Positions 6,761 to 15,752 of a DNA stretch of 18,659 nt are shown in pieces. The stretch spans positions 1 through 18,659 of the forward strand of contig DASTSE010000403.1 in assembly GCA_035760865.1 (NCBI GenBank). Direction: 5' to 3'. Every line of letters starts with the position of its first letter. The first letter of the stretch is position 1. This DNA is from Dokdonella_A sp035760865. GTDB taxonomy: Bacteria > Pseudomonadota > Gammaproteobacteria > Xanthomonadales > Rhodanobacteraceae. Position numbers and translations under genes: made by a program. The notes beneath the pieces were generated by a model that searched no databases, was not told the origin of the DNA, and was given only the letters and a program-made list of their open reading frames with translations.

Positions 6761-8356
6761 TCAGCGGCGCATCTCGGTGCCGGTCGCGAAGATGCGGTCC
6801 GCTTCGAACGCGCCGAGGTCGTAGGTGCCGAACAGGTCGCCCTGGTCGGCGTCGAGGCCGCGCGGCGTGTCGTCCATGTCGGGCGACTGGCTCGACACTG
6901 GCGTACCGTCGCACCAGTCGATCGCGACGCTGTCGGCGGGGAGGTGATAGTCGCCGCGAGCGGCGTCCTGGAACGTGAATGCCATGACCGCGCTGCGCGC
7001 AGCGGCGACTTCGTCGTTGCCGGTGTCCTTGAGCACGCAGTCGTACGACACGGTAGGCACGGCGCCGAGGAAGTCGAAGATCTTAGGCTTGCCGGAAACG
7101 AGGCTCGAGTAGCCCTTGATGTCGGTGATGATCGCGTCCTGCTCGCCGTCACCCCAGATGAGGCTGTCGGCGCCGCCGTTGTCGGCGAACGTCGTGTGTT
7201 CGAAGCGCAGCGAGCCGCCCGAGGTATAGATCGTCGCGCAGCCCGGCGCGCCGTCGACGCACGCGTTGCCGACGACGAGGCTCGAGTAGATGCGCACCTG
7301 CGAACTGTCGCCGTAGAGCCAGAGCGCGGAGCCGCCGGCCGCGGTATTGCCGCGCACGATCGCCTCGTCGACGTGGGCCGTGCCGCCGTCGCGCACCGAG
7401 ATCGCGCCGCCGCGTTCGGCCGTGTTGCCGGACAGGCGCAGGCATTCGAGCTCGTGCGGGCAATGGCGGAACGGACCGTCGCGGAAGCGAGCGAACTGGG
7501 CGTAGCCGCCGTTGCCGGCGAACACGCCGCCGCCTTCGCCCGCGCTGTTGTCGCGCACGACGGTGTCGTCGGCGAGCATCGAGGTGCCGCTGCCGCTCAC
7601 GAGCGCGCCTCCGCCGTAGTTGCCTGCCGTGTTGTTCGCGACGAGGAAGCCGTCGACCGGCGTCGCCGAGTCGTCCGGATCGGTGCCGACGCTGAGCAGC
7701 GCGCCGCCGAACAATGCGATACCGCCGCCGTTGAGCGCGTCGTTGTCGCGCACGGCGACGTTCTGCGGGCGCACGCGCAGCGTCGCGCCGTCCGAGAAGA
7801 TGCCGCCCCCCGCGGTCGCATGGTTGTGGCGGATGTCGACGTTCCGCTCCAACTGGACGATCGCGCCGCCGCCGAGCTGCAATCCGCCGCCGAACAGGTT
7901 GTGGTTGTCGTGGATGGCGACGTCGGCAAGCGAGACGAACGCATGTCCGTCGACGTTGAGGCCGCCCCAGGTGCCGATCTCGCCGCTCGCGCCGCCGCCG
8001 CTGATGTCGAGGCGTTCGAGCCGCACGCTGATGCCGGCCTCGCTGCCGCCGATGGCGACGGTCGCCCATTGGCCCGTGCCGACCAGGGCGGTGGTGCCGA
8101 CCGGCGAAGTCGCGCCGCACGCGGCATGGCCGCCGACGAGGTCGACCGAGGTGCCGATGAACACGGTCTGGCCCGCGTAGGCCTGGTCGTCCGCGAGGCG
8201 GATCGTGTCGATTTCGGGGGTCGCCGCCGCAAGGGTCAGGGCGTCGGCGATCGTGTGGGTCGTGCAGGCCGGGCCCGCACCGACGCTGATCTCGGCCGCA
8301 TGCAGGGGGGCGGCAATCGCGAAGGCGAGGCCGGACAACAGGGAAAAGTATCGCAT
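6761..8356 (-). CDS. Secreted parallel beta-helix protein with choice-of-anchor-Q-like C-terminus
   Basis: A 531-residue protein with a clear signal peptide (residues 1-20, probable cut after PLHA). From about 110 to 400 it has repeated turns of the form N-x-A-x-x-GGG-hydrophobic, for example at 151-160, 178-186, 205-213, 241-251, 270-279 and 311-320 (NTAERGGAIS). This is the pattern of right-handed beta-helix proteins and resembles GGAI repeats of chlamydial polymorphic membrane proteins. The end, TPRGLDADQGDLFGTYDLGAFE (497-518, broken here at the DxGAxE hallmark), is like the 'choice-of-anchor Q' domain of surface proteins. Three Cys pairs may be present. No catalytic residues of a polysaccharide lyase can be named, so whether it is a structural, adhesive or enzymatic protein is unknown. 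It lies between housekeeping genes as a single transcription unit, divergent from pyrG. The ATG at 8356 has GGAG 6 bases upstream, inside an inverted repeat. Confidence 0.82.
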   Translation of the reverse strand: MRYFSLLSGLAFAIAAPLHAAEISVGAGPACTTHTIADALTLAAATPEIDTIRLADDQAYAGQTVFIGTSVDLVGGHAACGATSPVGTTALVGTGQWATVAIGGSEAGISVRLERLDISGGGASGEIGTWGGLNVDGHAFVSLADVAIHDNHNLFGGGLQLGGGAIVQLERNVDIRHNHATAGGGIFSDGATLRVRPQNVAVRDNDALNGGGIALFGGALLSVGTDPDDSATPVDGFLVANNTAGNYGGGALVSGSGTSMLADDTVVRDNSAGEGGGVFAGNGGYAQFARFRDGPFRHCPHELECLRLSGNTAERGGAISVRDGGTAHVDEAIVRGNTAAGGSALWLYGDSSQVRIYSSLVVGNACVDGAPGCATIYTSGGSLRFEHTTFADNGGADSLIWGDGEQDAIITDIKGYSSLVSGKPKIFDFLGAVPTVSYDCVLKDTGNDEVAAARSAVMAFTFQDAARGDYHLPADSVAIDWCDGTPVSSQSPDMDDTPRGLDADQGDLFGTYDLGAFEADRIFATGTEMRR

Positions 8357-8358
8357 CA

Positions 8359-8397
8359 GGGGCTCCGTCGTGACCGTCCATGGCGGTCGTCAGCCCC
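8359..8397 (-). promoter_or_regulatory. Inverted repeat over the ribosome site of the beta-helix gene
   Basis: Outer arms GGGGCT (8359-8364) and AGCCCC (8392-8397) enclose inner arms GACCG (8372-8376) and CGGTC (8384-8388). In the minus-strand mRNA the first outer arm overlaps the GGAG ribosome site (8363-8366). Folding could hide the start region, so translational control is possible; this is inference from the sequence alone. Confidence 0.35.
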
Positions 8398-8565
8398 CAG
8401 AACGGCTCCGCAGCGGGCTTCCTATCACGAGGCGTGTCGTAGCCGCCGGTTCGTTCGCCGCGCATTCAGCTTCGTATCCGGCGCGGCGCGAACGCGGTCG
8501 CGAGCGCGGCCTGCGCCCGCGCGACGGGCGCGCGCGAGCGAGATGCGCGGGGAAGGCGGAGCAAC

Positions 8566-8571
8566 TAGAAT
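8566..8571 (+). promoter_or_regulatory. Probable -10 element of pyrG
   Basis: TAGAAT is a good -10 match 27 bases before the pyrG ATG and would give a leader of about 20 bases. The -35 region is not recognisable. It also argues against an in-frame ATG at 8572, which would lie at or before the transcription start. Confidence 0.5.
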
Positions 8572-8598
8572 ATGGGTTTCCAGCAGAAAGCTCCGCCC

Positions 8599-10272
<1,674 letters not shown>

Positions 10273-10287
10273 TGATGCCGCGAGTTC

Positions 10288-10312
10288 GTGGGAGCGGCGG
10301 AAGCCGCGATGC
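10288..10312 (+). repeat. REP-like repeat, forward copy
   Basis: GTGGGAGCGGC-GGAA-GCCGCGATGC has the form of the REP palindromes common in Pseudomonas and Xanthomonadaceae (GTrGGAGCGGC ... GCCGCGATG). The core is a 5-bp stem GCGGC / GCCGC with a GGAA loop. It lies 16 bases past the pyrG stop. Family membership is judged from memory. Confidence 0.6.
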
Positions 10313-10335
10313 CCTTGCGGGGAGGCCCGTTCGAA

Positions 10336-10359
10336 GCATCCCGGCTCATGTCGCGTCCC
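10336..10359 (-). repeat. REP-like repeat, degenerate inverted copy
   Basis: Read on the minus strand this is GGGACGCGACATGAGCCGGGATGC, which aligns with the forward copy at 10288-10312 at both ends (GGGA... and ...GATGC) with a changed middle. Paired with the forward copy it would form a two-REP (BIME-like) unit in the pyrG-kdsA gap. Confidence 0.4.
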
Positions 10360-10360
10360 C

Positions 10361-10378
10361 GGGAGCGGCCTCGCGATG
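10361..10378 (+). repeat. Shortened REP-like copy overlapping the kdsA start codon
   Basis: GGGAGCGGC-CT-CGCGATG matches both ends of the REP-like repeat with the middle lost. Its GGGAG (10361-10365) is the only ribosome-site-like sequence before kdsA, 10 bases from the ATG, and its final ATG is the start codon itself. Chance similarity is possible because the match is short. Confidence 0.35.
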
Positions 10379-11206
10379 AACCTCTGCGGTTTCGAGGTCG
10401 GCCTCGACCAGCCCCTGTTCCTCATCGCCGGCCCCTGCGTGATCGAGTCGATGCAATTGCAGCTCGACACCGCGGGCACGCTCAAGGAAATCACCGATCG
10501 GCTGGGTGTGCCGTTCATCTTCAAGTCGAGCTTCGACAAGGCCAATCGCACCTCGGGCACGAGCTACCGTGGCCCCGGACTCGAGGAGGGCCTCAAGGTG
10601 CTCGCCGAGGTCAAGCGCCAGATCGGCGTGCCCGTGCTCACCGACGTGCACGAATACACCCCGATGGCCGAAGTCGCGAGCGTCGTCGACGTGTTGCAGA
10701 CGCCCGCGTTCCTCTGCCGCCAGACCGATTTCATCCACAACGTCGCGAGCGCGGGCAAGCCGGTCAACATCAAGAAGGGCCAGTTCCTCTCGCCGTGGGA
10801 AATGAAGCACGTCGCGGCGAAGGCGAAGGCGACCGGCAACGAGCAGATCATGGTCTGCGAGCGCGGCGCGAGTTTCGGCTACAACAACCTCGTCTCCGAC
10901 ATGCGCAGCCTCAGCGTCATGCGCGATACCGGCTGCCCGGTCGTGTTCGACGCGACGCACTCGGTGCAGCTGCCGGGCGGCGCCGACGGCAAGTCGGGCG
11001 GCCAGCGCGAGTTCGTGCCCGTGCTGTCGCGCGCCGCAGTCGCGGTCGGCATCGCGGGCATCTTCATGGAAACGCACCCGGATCCCGACAAGGCGCTCAG
11101 CGACGGCCCGAACGCGTTGCCGCTCGGCAAGATGGCGGCGTTGCTCGAGACGCTGGTCGAACTCGATCGCGTCGGCAAGCGCAACGGATTCCTCGAAGCG
11201 GTCTGA
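10376..11206 (+). CDS. kdsA: 3-deoxy-8-phosphooctulonate synthase (KDO-8-P synthase), metal-dependent type
   Basis: A 276-residue cytosolic enzyme that joins PEP and arabinose-5-phosphate to make KDO-8-phosphate for the lipopolysaccharide core. Motifs are AGPCVIES (18-25), IFKSSFDKANR, RGPGLEEGLKVL, NIKKGQF and FDATHSVQ. The four metal ligands of the Aquifex-type enzyme are all present: Cys21, His195, Glu232 and Asp243. Their spacing equals that of A. aeolicus C11/H185/E222/D233 plus ten. E. coli KdsA, a metal-free enzyme, has Asn in place of the Cys, so this protein should be the metal-dependent class. The ATG at 10376 gives the expected start MNLCGFEVGLDQPLF. It lies 103 bases after pyrG, across REP-like repeats, and 10 bases before the next small gene. 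Enolase two genes on makes its substrate PEP. Confidence 0.97.
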   Translation: MNLCGFEVGLDQPLFLIAGPCVIESMQLQLDTAGTLKEITDRLGVPFIFKSSFDKANRTSGTSYRGPGLEEGLKVLAEVKRQIGVPVLTDVHEYTPMAEVASVVDVLQTPAFLCRQTDFIHNVASAGKPVNIKKGQFLSPWEMKHVAAKAKATGNEQIMVCERGASFGYNNLVSDMRSLSVMRDTGCPVVFDATHSVQLPGGADGKSGGQREFVPVLSRAAVAVGIAGIFMETHPDPDKALSDGPNALPLGKMAALLETLVELDRVGKRNGFLEAV

Positions 11207-11216
11207 TGGAGGCGCG

Positions 11217-11642
11217 ATGCCGTTCGACCACCGACCCGTGACACCGCGATCGGTGCGCATCGTCGCACTCGTCGCCGCCCTGTGCGCCTGCAACCTCGCG
11301 GGCGCCGCTGCACCCGCGTCCGCGCCCGCGCCCGCGCCGAAGGTCGTATCCGGCCATGACGACTGCGCGGGTGCGAGCGTAACGGCGACCTACTCGCCGC
11401 AACTGCAGTTCGGTCTCGACGGCCAGAACATGTCGCCGGCGATGTTCACCGCCGAAGTCGTGCGCCGACGCGAAGGCAAGCCGCTTCGATGCGTGATCGT
11501 CGTCGCCTCGTGCCGCGACGCCGCGCTTTCGAAGCAGACGTTCAAGGCACTCAAGCCGTTCGGCGTCACGCACATGTCGTGGCAGCCGGACCGCACGTTG
11601 TTCCCCGATTCCACCACCAAGATGCCGGAGTGCAAGCAGTGA
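11217..11642 (+). CDS. Small exported Cys-containing protein of unknown function
   Basis: I do not recognise this 141-residue product. Residues 12-30 form a hydrophobic export signal after a basic start. Cleavage may follow the Ala-rich stretch near 31-35; Leu22-Cys23-Ala24-Cys25 is only a poor lipobox. A Pro/Ala linker (33-41) leads to a mature part with four Cys (50, 92, 99, 139), enough for two disulfides in the periplasm. The ATG at 11217 follows GGAGG (11208-11212) by 4 bases. The gene lies 10 bases after kdsA, and its TGA overlaps the GTG start of eno by four bases (GTGA), so it is almost surely co-transcribed and coupled to eno. Good ribosome site, export signal and tight packing support a real gene. 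No function should be inferred from its neighbours, which are cytosolic. Confidence 0.78.
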   Translation: MPFDHRPVTPRSVRIVALVAALCACNLAGAAAPASAPAPAPKVVSGHDDCAGASVTATYSPQLQFGLDGQNMSPAMFTAEVVRRREGKPLRCVIVVASCRDAALSKQTFKALKPFGVTHMSWQPDRTLFPDSTTKMPECKQ

Positions 11643-12934
11643 GCCGAATTGAACGCATCCACGCGCGCGAGATCCTCGATTCGCGCGGCAACCCGACCCT
11701 CGAAGCCGAGGTCACGCTCGCCGACGGTTCGTTCGGTCGCGCCGCGGTGCCGTCCGGGGCTTCGACCGGTTCGCGCGAGGCGGTCGAACTGCGCGACGGC
11801 GACAAGGCGCGTTACCTCGGCAAGGGCGTGCGCAATGCGGTCGCCAACGTCAACACGACGATCGCGGATGCGCTGAAGGGCTTCGATGCGGCCGACCAGC
11901 GCGGACTCGACGCCAAGCTCGTCGCGCTCGACGGCACGCCGAACAAGGGCAGGCTCGGCGCGAACGCGCTGCTCGGCGTGTCGCTCGCGAACGCGCATGC
12001 GGTCGCGGCGTCGCGGAAGCTGCCGTTGTGGAAGCACCTCGCCGGCGACCGCGCCGCGCGCCTGCCCGTGCCGATGATGAACATCATCAACGGCGGTGCG
12101 CACGCGGACAACAATGTCGACATGCAGGAGTTCATGATCCTGCCGATCGGCCTGCCGAGTTTCTCCGAAGGCCTGCGCGCGGGCACCGAGGTGTTCCACG
12201 CGCTGAAGTCGGTGCTGAAGGGGCGCGGGCTCAACACCGCGGTCGGCGACGAAGGCGGCTTCGCGCCGAACCTCAAGTCGAACGAGGAAGCGATCGAGAC
12301 GATCCTCGCTGCGGTCGACAAGGCCGGCTACGCGATCGGCAAGGACATCTGGCTCGGCCTCGACGTCGCGAGTTCGGAGTTCTACAAGGACGGCGCCTAC
12401 CACCTCGAAGGCGAAGGCAAGGTGATGAGCGCGGACGAACTGATCGAGTTCTACGCCGGCTGGTGCGCGAAGTACCCGATCGTGACGATCGAGGACGGCA
12501 TGGCCGAGGGCGACTGGGACGGCTGGAAGCGGCTCACCGAGCGCCTCGGCAGGGACGTGCAGCTGGTCGGCGACGACCTGTTCGTCACCAATACGTCGAT
12601 CCTCGAGCAGGGCATCGCCCGGCACGTCGCCAATGCGATCCTGATCAAGGTCAACCAGATCGGCACGCTGACCGAGACACTCGACGCGATCGCGATGGCC
12701 GATGCGGCGAAGTACGCCTCGATCATCTCGCACCGCTCGGGCGAGACCGAGGACACGACGATCGCGGATCTGTCGGTGTCGACCGCGGCGACCCAGATCA
12801 AGACCGGTTCGCTGTGCCGATCCGACCGCGTCGCCAAGTACAACCAGCTGCTGCGCATCGAGGAGGCGCTCGGGACGTCCGCGCGGTACGCCGGCAAGGA
12901 CGCGTTCCCGAACCTGCCGAACTTCGCCCGCTGA
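11639..12934 (+). CDS. eno: Enolase (phosphopyruvate hydratase)
   Basis: This 431-residue glycolytic enzyme converts 2-phosphoglycerate to PEP; in many bacteria it is also a partner of the RNA degradosome. Motifs are ILDSRGNPTLEAEV near the start, PSGASTGSREAVELRDGD, GDEGGFAPN with Glu205, VGDDLFVTN, LIKVNQIGTLTET with the catalytic Lys337, and SHRSGETEDTTIADL. The start is taken as GTG at 11639 because SRIERIHAREILDSRGN aligns with known enolase N-termini and GGAG (11627-11630) lies 8 bases upstream. No ATG gives a fitting N-terminus. The start overlaps the stop of the small exported protein, and ftsB follows after 9 bases. Placement beside kdsA puts PEP production next to PEP use. Confidence 0.98.
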   Translation: MSRIERIHAREILDSRGNPTLEAEVTLADGSFGRAAVPSGASTGSREAVELRDGDKARYLGKGVRNAVANVNTTIADALKGFDAADQRGLDAKLVALDGTPNKGRLGANALLGVSLANAHAVAASRKLPLWKHLAGDRAARLPVPMMNIINGGAHADNNVDMQEFMILPIGLPSFSEGLRAGTEVFHALKSVLKGRGLNTAVGDEGGFAPNLKSNEEAIETILAAVDKAGYAIGKDIWLGLDVASSEFYKDGAYHLEGEGKVMSADELIEFYAGWCAKYPIVTIEDGMAEGDWDGWKRLTERLGRDVQLVGDDLFVTNTSILEQGIARHVANAILIKVNQIGTLTETLDAIAMADAAKYASIISHRSGETEDTTIADLSVSTAATQIKTGSLCRSDRVAKYNQLLRIEEALGTSARYAGKDAFPNLPNFAR

Positions 12935-12943
12935 GGCTCGCGC

Positions 12944-13261
12944 ATGCTGCGCTGGGTCGCCCTCGTCCTCGTGATCGTGCTGATCGCGCTGCAGGTTCGC
13001 CTGTGGACGGGGCAGGGCGGCCTGCGCGATGTATGGCGGCTGCAGCAACGCGTGGCCGAACAGAAGGCGGAAAACGATCGCCTGAAGAAGCGCAACGAGA
13101 CGCTGTCGGCCGAGGTCGAGGACCTCAAGCACGGCGAGGAAGCGATCGAGGAACGCGCGCGTTCCGAGCTCGGCCTGCTCAAGCCCGGCGAAACGTTCTA
13201 CCAGGTCGTCGAACCCGGCGGCGCTTCCGCGGCGGACGACGCCGGCGCGCATGCGCACTGA
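12944..13261 (+). CDS. ftsB: Cell division protein FtsB
   Basis: A 105-residue bitopic inner-membrane protein that works with FtsL and FtsQ in the divisome and helps switch on septal peptidoglycan synthesis. One membrane segment (about 3-20) is followed by a coiled coil (about 33-72, LQQRVAEQKAENDRLKKRN and on) and the conserved ARSELGLLKPGETFYQVVE (72-90). The length matches the E. coli protein (103, from memory). TGAGG at the eno stop serves as the ribosome site 6 bases before the ATG. The last 11 bases overlap the start of ispD, an ftsB-ispD arrangement that is widespread in gammaproteobacteria. The acidic/Ala/His-rich tail after residue 91 looks unconserved. Confidence 0.95.
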   Translation: MLRWVALVLVIVLIALQVRLWTGQGGLRDVWRLQQRVAEQKAENDRLKKRNETLSAEVEDLKHGEEAIEERARSELGLLKPGETFYQVVEPGGASAADDAGAHAH

Positions 13262-13949
13262 TCGCTCGTGGTGCGTCGTGCCGGCGGCCGGGCGCGGACA
13301 GCGTTTCGGCGGCGATTGCCCGAAGCAGTACGTCCCGCTCGCCGGACGACCGCTGATCGAATGGACGCTCGAACGCCTTGCGGCGACGCCGTGCGTCGCC
13401 GGCATCGTGCTCGTGCTCGCCGCGGACGACCGCCACTGGGTGTCGCGCGATCGCATCGGCGGCAAGCCACTGCTTGCGACGACGGGCGCGGCGGAGCGCA
13501 GCGGTTCGGTGCTCGCGGGCCTGCACGCGCTGCCACCCGAGGTGGACGGCGAAGCGTTCGTGCTCGTCCACGACGCGGCGCGTCCGTGCGTGCGCAGCGA
13601 GGACATCGAGCGCCTGGTCGTGCAGGCCGGCGCTGCGGGCGGTGGCCTGCTCGCGGCGCCGTTGCGCGACACGCTCAAGCGCGCGGACGGCGACGGCCGG
13701 GTCGCCGCGACCGAACCGCGCGAAGCGCGATGGCGCGCGCTGACGCCGCAACTGTTTCGCCGCGGAGAGCTCGTCGCGGCGCTCGTGCGCGCGCAAGCGG
13801 ACGGCGTCGCGATCACCGACGAGTCGATGGCGATGGAGCGTGCGGGCCATCGCCCGCTGCTCGTCGAGGGCGCGGAAAGCAACATCAAGGTGACGACGCC
13901 GGCGGACCTCGCGCTGGCGGAATATCTGTTGCTGAGGGCGGAGCGCTGA
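13251..13949 (+). CDS. ispD: 2-C-methyl-D-erythritol 4-phosphate cytidylyltransferase
   Basis: A 232-residue cytosolic enzyme of the MEP isoprenoid pathway that joins MEP and CTP to CDP-ME. The nucleotide-binding loop PAAGRGQRFG (11-20) is followed by CPKQY, giving the catalytic Arg18 and Lys25 (E. coli Arg20 and Lys27). HDAARPCVR (with Asp108), TDESMAMERAG and NIKVTTPADLALAE are further family motifs. The ATG at 13251 lies inside ftsB, 11 bases before its end in another frame, with no clear ribosome site, so coupling to ftsB translation is likely. A 107-base gap separates it from ispF, whereas in many gammaproteobacteria the two genes touch. CTP for the reaction comes from PyrG at the head of the cluster. 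Confidence 0.96.
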   Translation: MRTDRSWCVVPAAGRGQRFGGDCPKQYVPLAGRPLIEWTLERLAATPCVAGIVLVLAADDRHWVSRDRIGGKPLLATTGAAERSGSVLAGLHALPPEVDGEAFVLVHDAARPCVRSEDIERLVVQAGAAGGGLLAAPLRDTLKRADGDGRVAATEPREARWRALTPQLFRRGELVAALVRAQADGVAITDESMAMERAGHRPLLVEGAESNIKVTTPADLALAEYLLLRAER

Positions 13950-14056
13950 GGGTCGGCCAATGCGTGCTCGCATCCTGCGCGGCGCAGCCGTCCGGAATCA
14001 CCGCACGCTGCACGCTTGCCGTATCCTTGCAGCCCTCAGTCCTCGTCCCTCACAAG

Positions 14057-14611
14057 ATGCGCATCGGCCAAGGCATCGACGTCCATGCATTCGGACCGGG
14101 TGACCACGTCACCCTCGCCGGCGTCCGCGTGCCGCACACGCACGGCCTCGTCGCGCATTCGGATGGCGACGTGGTCATCCACGCGCTCTGCGACGCGGTG
14201 CTCGGTGCGCTCGCCCTGGGCGACATCGGCCATCATTTCCCACCGACCGATCCGCGCTGGAAGGATGTCGACAGCCGGCATTTCCTGCTGCGCTGCATGG
14301 CCTTCGCGATCGAGCGCGGCTACGCACTGTCGAACGCGGACATCACGGTCGTGTGCGAACGGCCCAGGCTCGCGCCGCACGTCGAGGCGATGCGCCTCAA
14401 CCTCGCGGCCGACCTCGGTTGCACCGTCGGCGACGTCAGCGTGAAGGCGACGACGAGCGAGAAGCTGGGTTTCACGGGCCGTGGCGAGGGCATCGCCGCG
14501 TTCGCGGTCGTACTGCTGCACCGGCATCGCGCCGCGGCGACGGTCGCGCCTCCCGACACGCCCACGCTGGAGGCATTCGCGCGCCGGCTCGAGCCGGACG
14601 AACTGGAATGA
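14057..14611 (+). CDS. ispF: 2-C-methyl-D-erythritol 2,4-cyclodiphosphate synthase
   Basis: A 184-residue trimeric zinc enzyme of the MEP pathway that cyclises CDP-ME-2-phosphate to MEcPP with loss of CMP. The zinc ligands are Asp8, His10 (GIDVHAF) and His42 in HSDGDVVIH. DIGHHFPPTDPRWK, VSVKATTSEKLGFTGRGEG and the rest of the core match the family closely. About 25 residues extend past the usual end (after AVVLLHRH); they are Pro/Ala-rich at first and look non-essential. The ATG at 14057 gives the standard MRIGQGIDVH start. A TATCCT at 14022-14027 could be a -10 for its own promoter in the 107-base gap after ispD. The stop overlaps the truD start by four bases (ATGA). Confidence 0.97.
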   Translation: MRIGQGIDVHAFGPGDHVTLAGVRVPHTHGLVAHSDGDVVIHALCDAVLGALALGDIGHHFPPTDPRWKDVDSRHFLLRCMAFAIERGYALSNADITVVCERPRLAPHVEAMRLNLAADLGCTVGDVSVKATTSEKLGFTGRGEGIAAFAVVLLHRHRAAATVAPPDTPTLEAFARRLEPDELE

Positions 14612-15633
14612 ACGAGCCGCTGCCGTACGCGCACGGCGGTCCGCCGGCGAGCGGGGTGCTGCGCGCGGAACCGGCCGATTTCCGCGTCGATGAAGTGCTC
14701 GGCTTCGAGCCTTCCGGCAGCGGCGAGCATGCATTCGTCGTGGTGGAAAAGACCGGCGCGAACACCGAGTGGGTCGCGCGCGAGCTCGCGCGCGCGGCCG
14801 GCGTCGCGCCGCTCGCGGTCGGCTTCGCCGGACTCAAGGATCGCCACGCGGTAACGCGGCAGGCGTTCACGGTGCAGCTCGCGGGGCGCGCCGACCCGCC
14901 ATGGTCGTCGCTGGCGATCGCCGGCGTGCGCGTGCTGTCGGCGACGAGGCACAACCGCAAACTCAAGCGCGGCGCGCATCGCGGCAACCGATTCCGCATC
15001 GTGTTGCGCGACGTGCGCGGCGATCGCGACGCGATCGAAGCGCGCATCGCCGCGATCGCGGCCCGCGGCGTGCCGAACTACTTCGGCGAGCAGCGCTTCG
15101 GTCGCGACGGCGGCAACCTCGCGCTCGCGGCGCGCCTGTTCGCGGGCGAACGCATGCCGCGCGAGCGTCGCGGCATCGCGCTGTCGGCGGCGCGCTCGGA
15201 GCTGTTCAACGCGCTGCTCGCGTCGCGCGTCGGGCGGGGCGACTGGGATCGCGCGCTCGACGGCGAGGTCTGGATGCTCGACGGCACCCATGCGATCTTC
15301 GGGCCGGAACCGTGGAACGACGACCTCGCGCGTCGCCTCGACGCCGGCGACATCCACCCGACCGGGCCGCTGTGGGGGCGAGGCGAACTGCGCCCGACCG
15401 GCGCCGTCGCCGCACTCGAACGCGCGGCGGTCGCTCCGTTCGCGTCCTTCGCGGACGGCCTCGAGCGCGCGGGCCTCGAACAGGAACGGCGCGCGCTGCG
15501 CCTGCGCGCGGCGGGTCTCGCGTACGGATGGGAGGCGTCCGACCGCCTCGTCGTCGAGTTCGCCCTCGGCTCCGGCAGCTTCGCGACGACCGTGTTGCGG
15601 GAAGTGTGCGACTGGCACGCCGCGCCGGCGTGA
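14608..15633 (+). CDS. truD: tRNA pseudouridine(13) synthase
   Basis: A 341-residue enzyme that isomerises uridine 13 of tRNA (notably tRNA-Glu) to pseudouridine. The catalytic Asp78 lies in GFAGLKDRHAVTRQ (72-85), equal to Asp80 of E. coli. RHNRKLKRGAHRGNRFRI and PNYFGEQRFGRDGGNL are the next TruD motifs; the variable TRUD insertion follows, and the C-terminal part ends with the conserved FALGSGSFATTVLRE. Length is as expected. Its ATG overlaps the ispF stop, so translation is coupled to ispF. I see no frameshift or missing motif. It is followed by a 119-base gap with only a weak hairpin (15677-15691, ACGCC / GGCGT). Confidence 0.96.
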   Translation: MNEPLPYAHGGPPASGVLRAEPADFRVDEVLGFEPSGSGEHAFVVVEKTGANTEWVARELARAAGVAPLAVGFAGLKDRHAVTRQAFTVQLAGRADPPWSSLAIAGVRVLSATRHNRKLKRGAHRGNRFRIVLRDVRGDRDAIEARIAAIAARGVPNYFGEQRFGRDGGNLALAARLFAGERMPRERRGIALSAARSELFNALLASRVGRGDWDRALDGEVWMLDGTHAIFGPEPWNDDLARRLDAGDIHPTGPLWGRGELRPTGAVAALERAAVAPFASFADGLERAGLEQERRALRLRAAGLAYGWEASDRLVVEFALGSGSFATTVLREVCDWHAAPA

Positions 15634-15752
15634 TGCGCCGAATCGATGGTCCTGCGCGGCAGGGCACATGTCCGGCACGCCGATCGGGCGTATCGTGGCC
15701 GTGCGGTCATGGCGATCGTGCCGTGATCGCGCTATCCGAAGCGGAGGTTGTC

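Noticed and set aside
5040..6914. In-frame extension of parE upstream of 5039
   Set aside because: The frame is open only by base bias; the extension is Arg/His-rich, lies opposite the MFS gene, and the known ParE N-terminus starts at 5039.
8572..8598. Upstream ATG for pyrG adding nine residues
   Set aside because: It directly follows the TAGAAT -10 hexamer, so it would lie before or at the transcription start, and the known PyrG start is MTPLIFVTGG at 8599.
14022..14027. TATCCT as a separate ispF promoter
   Set aside because: Only a -10-like hexamer without a -35; noted under ispF but too weak to list as a feature.
13946..14039. CTGAGGG ... CCCTCAG inverted repeat in the ispD-ispF gap
   Set aside because: Arms are only 7 bp and about 80 bases apart, partly over the ispD stop; no sound reason to call it a structure.
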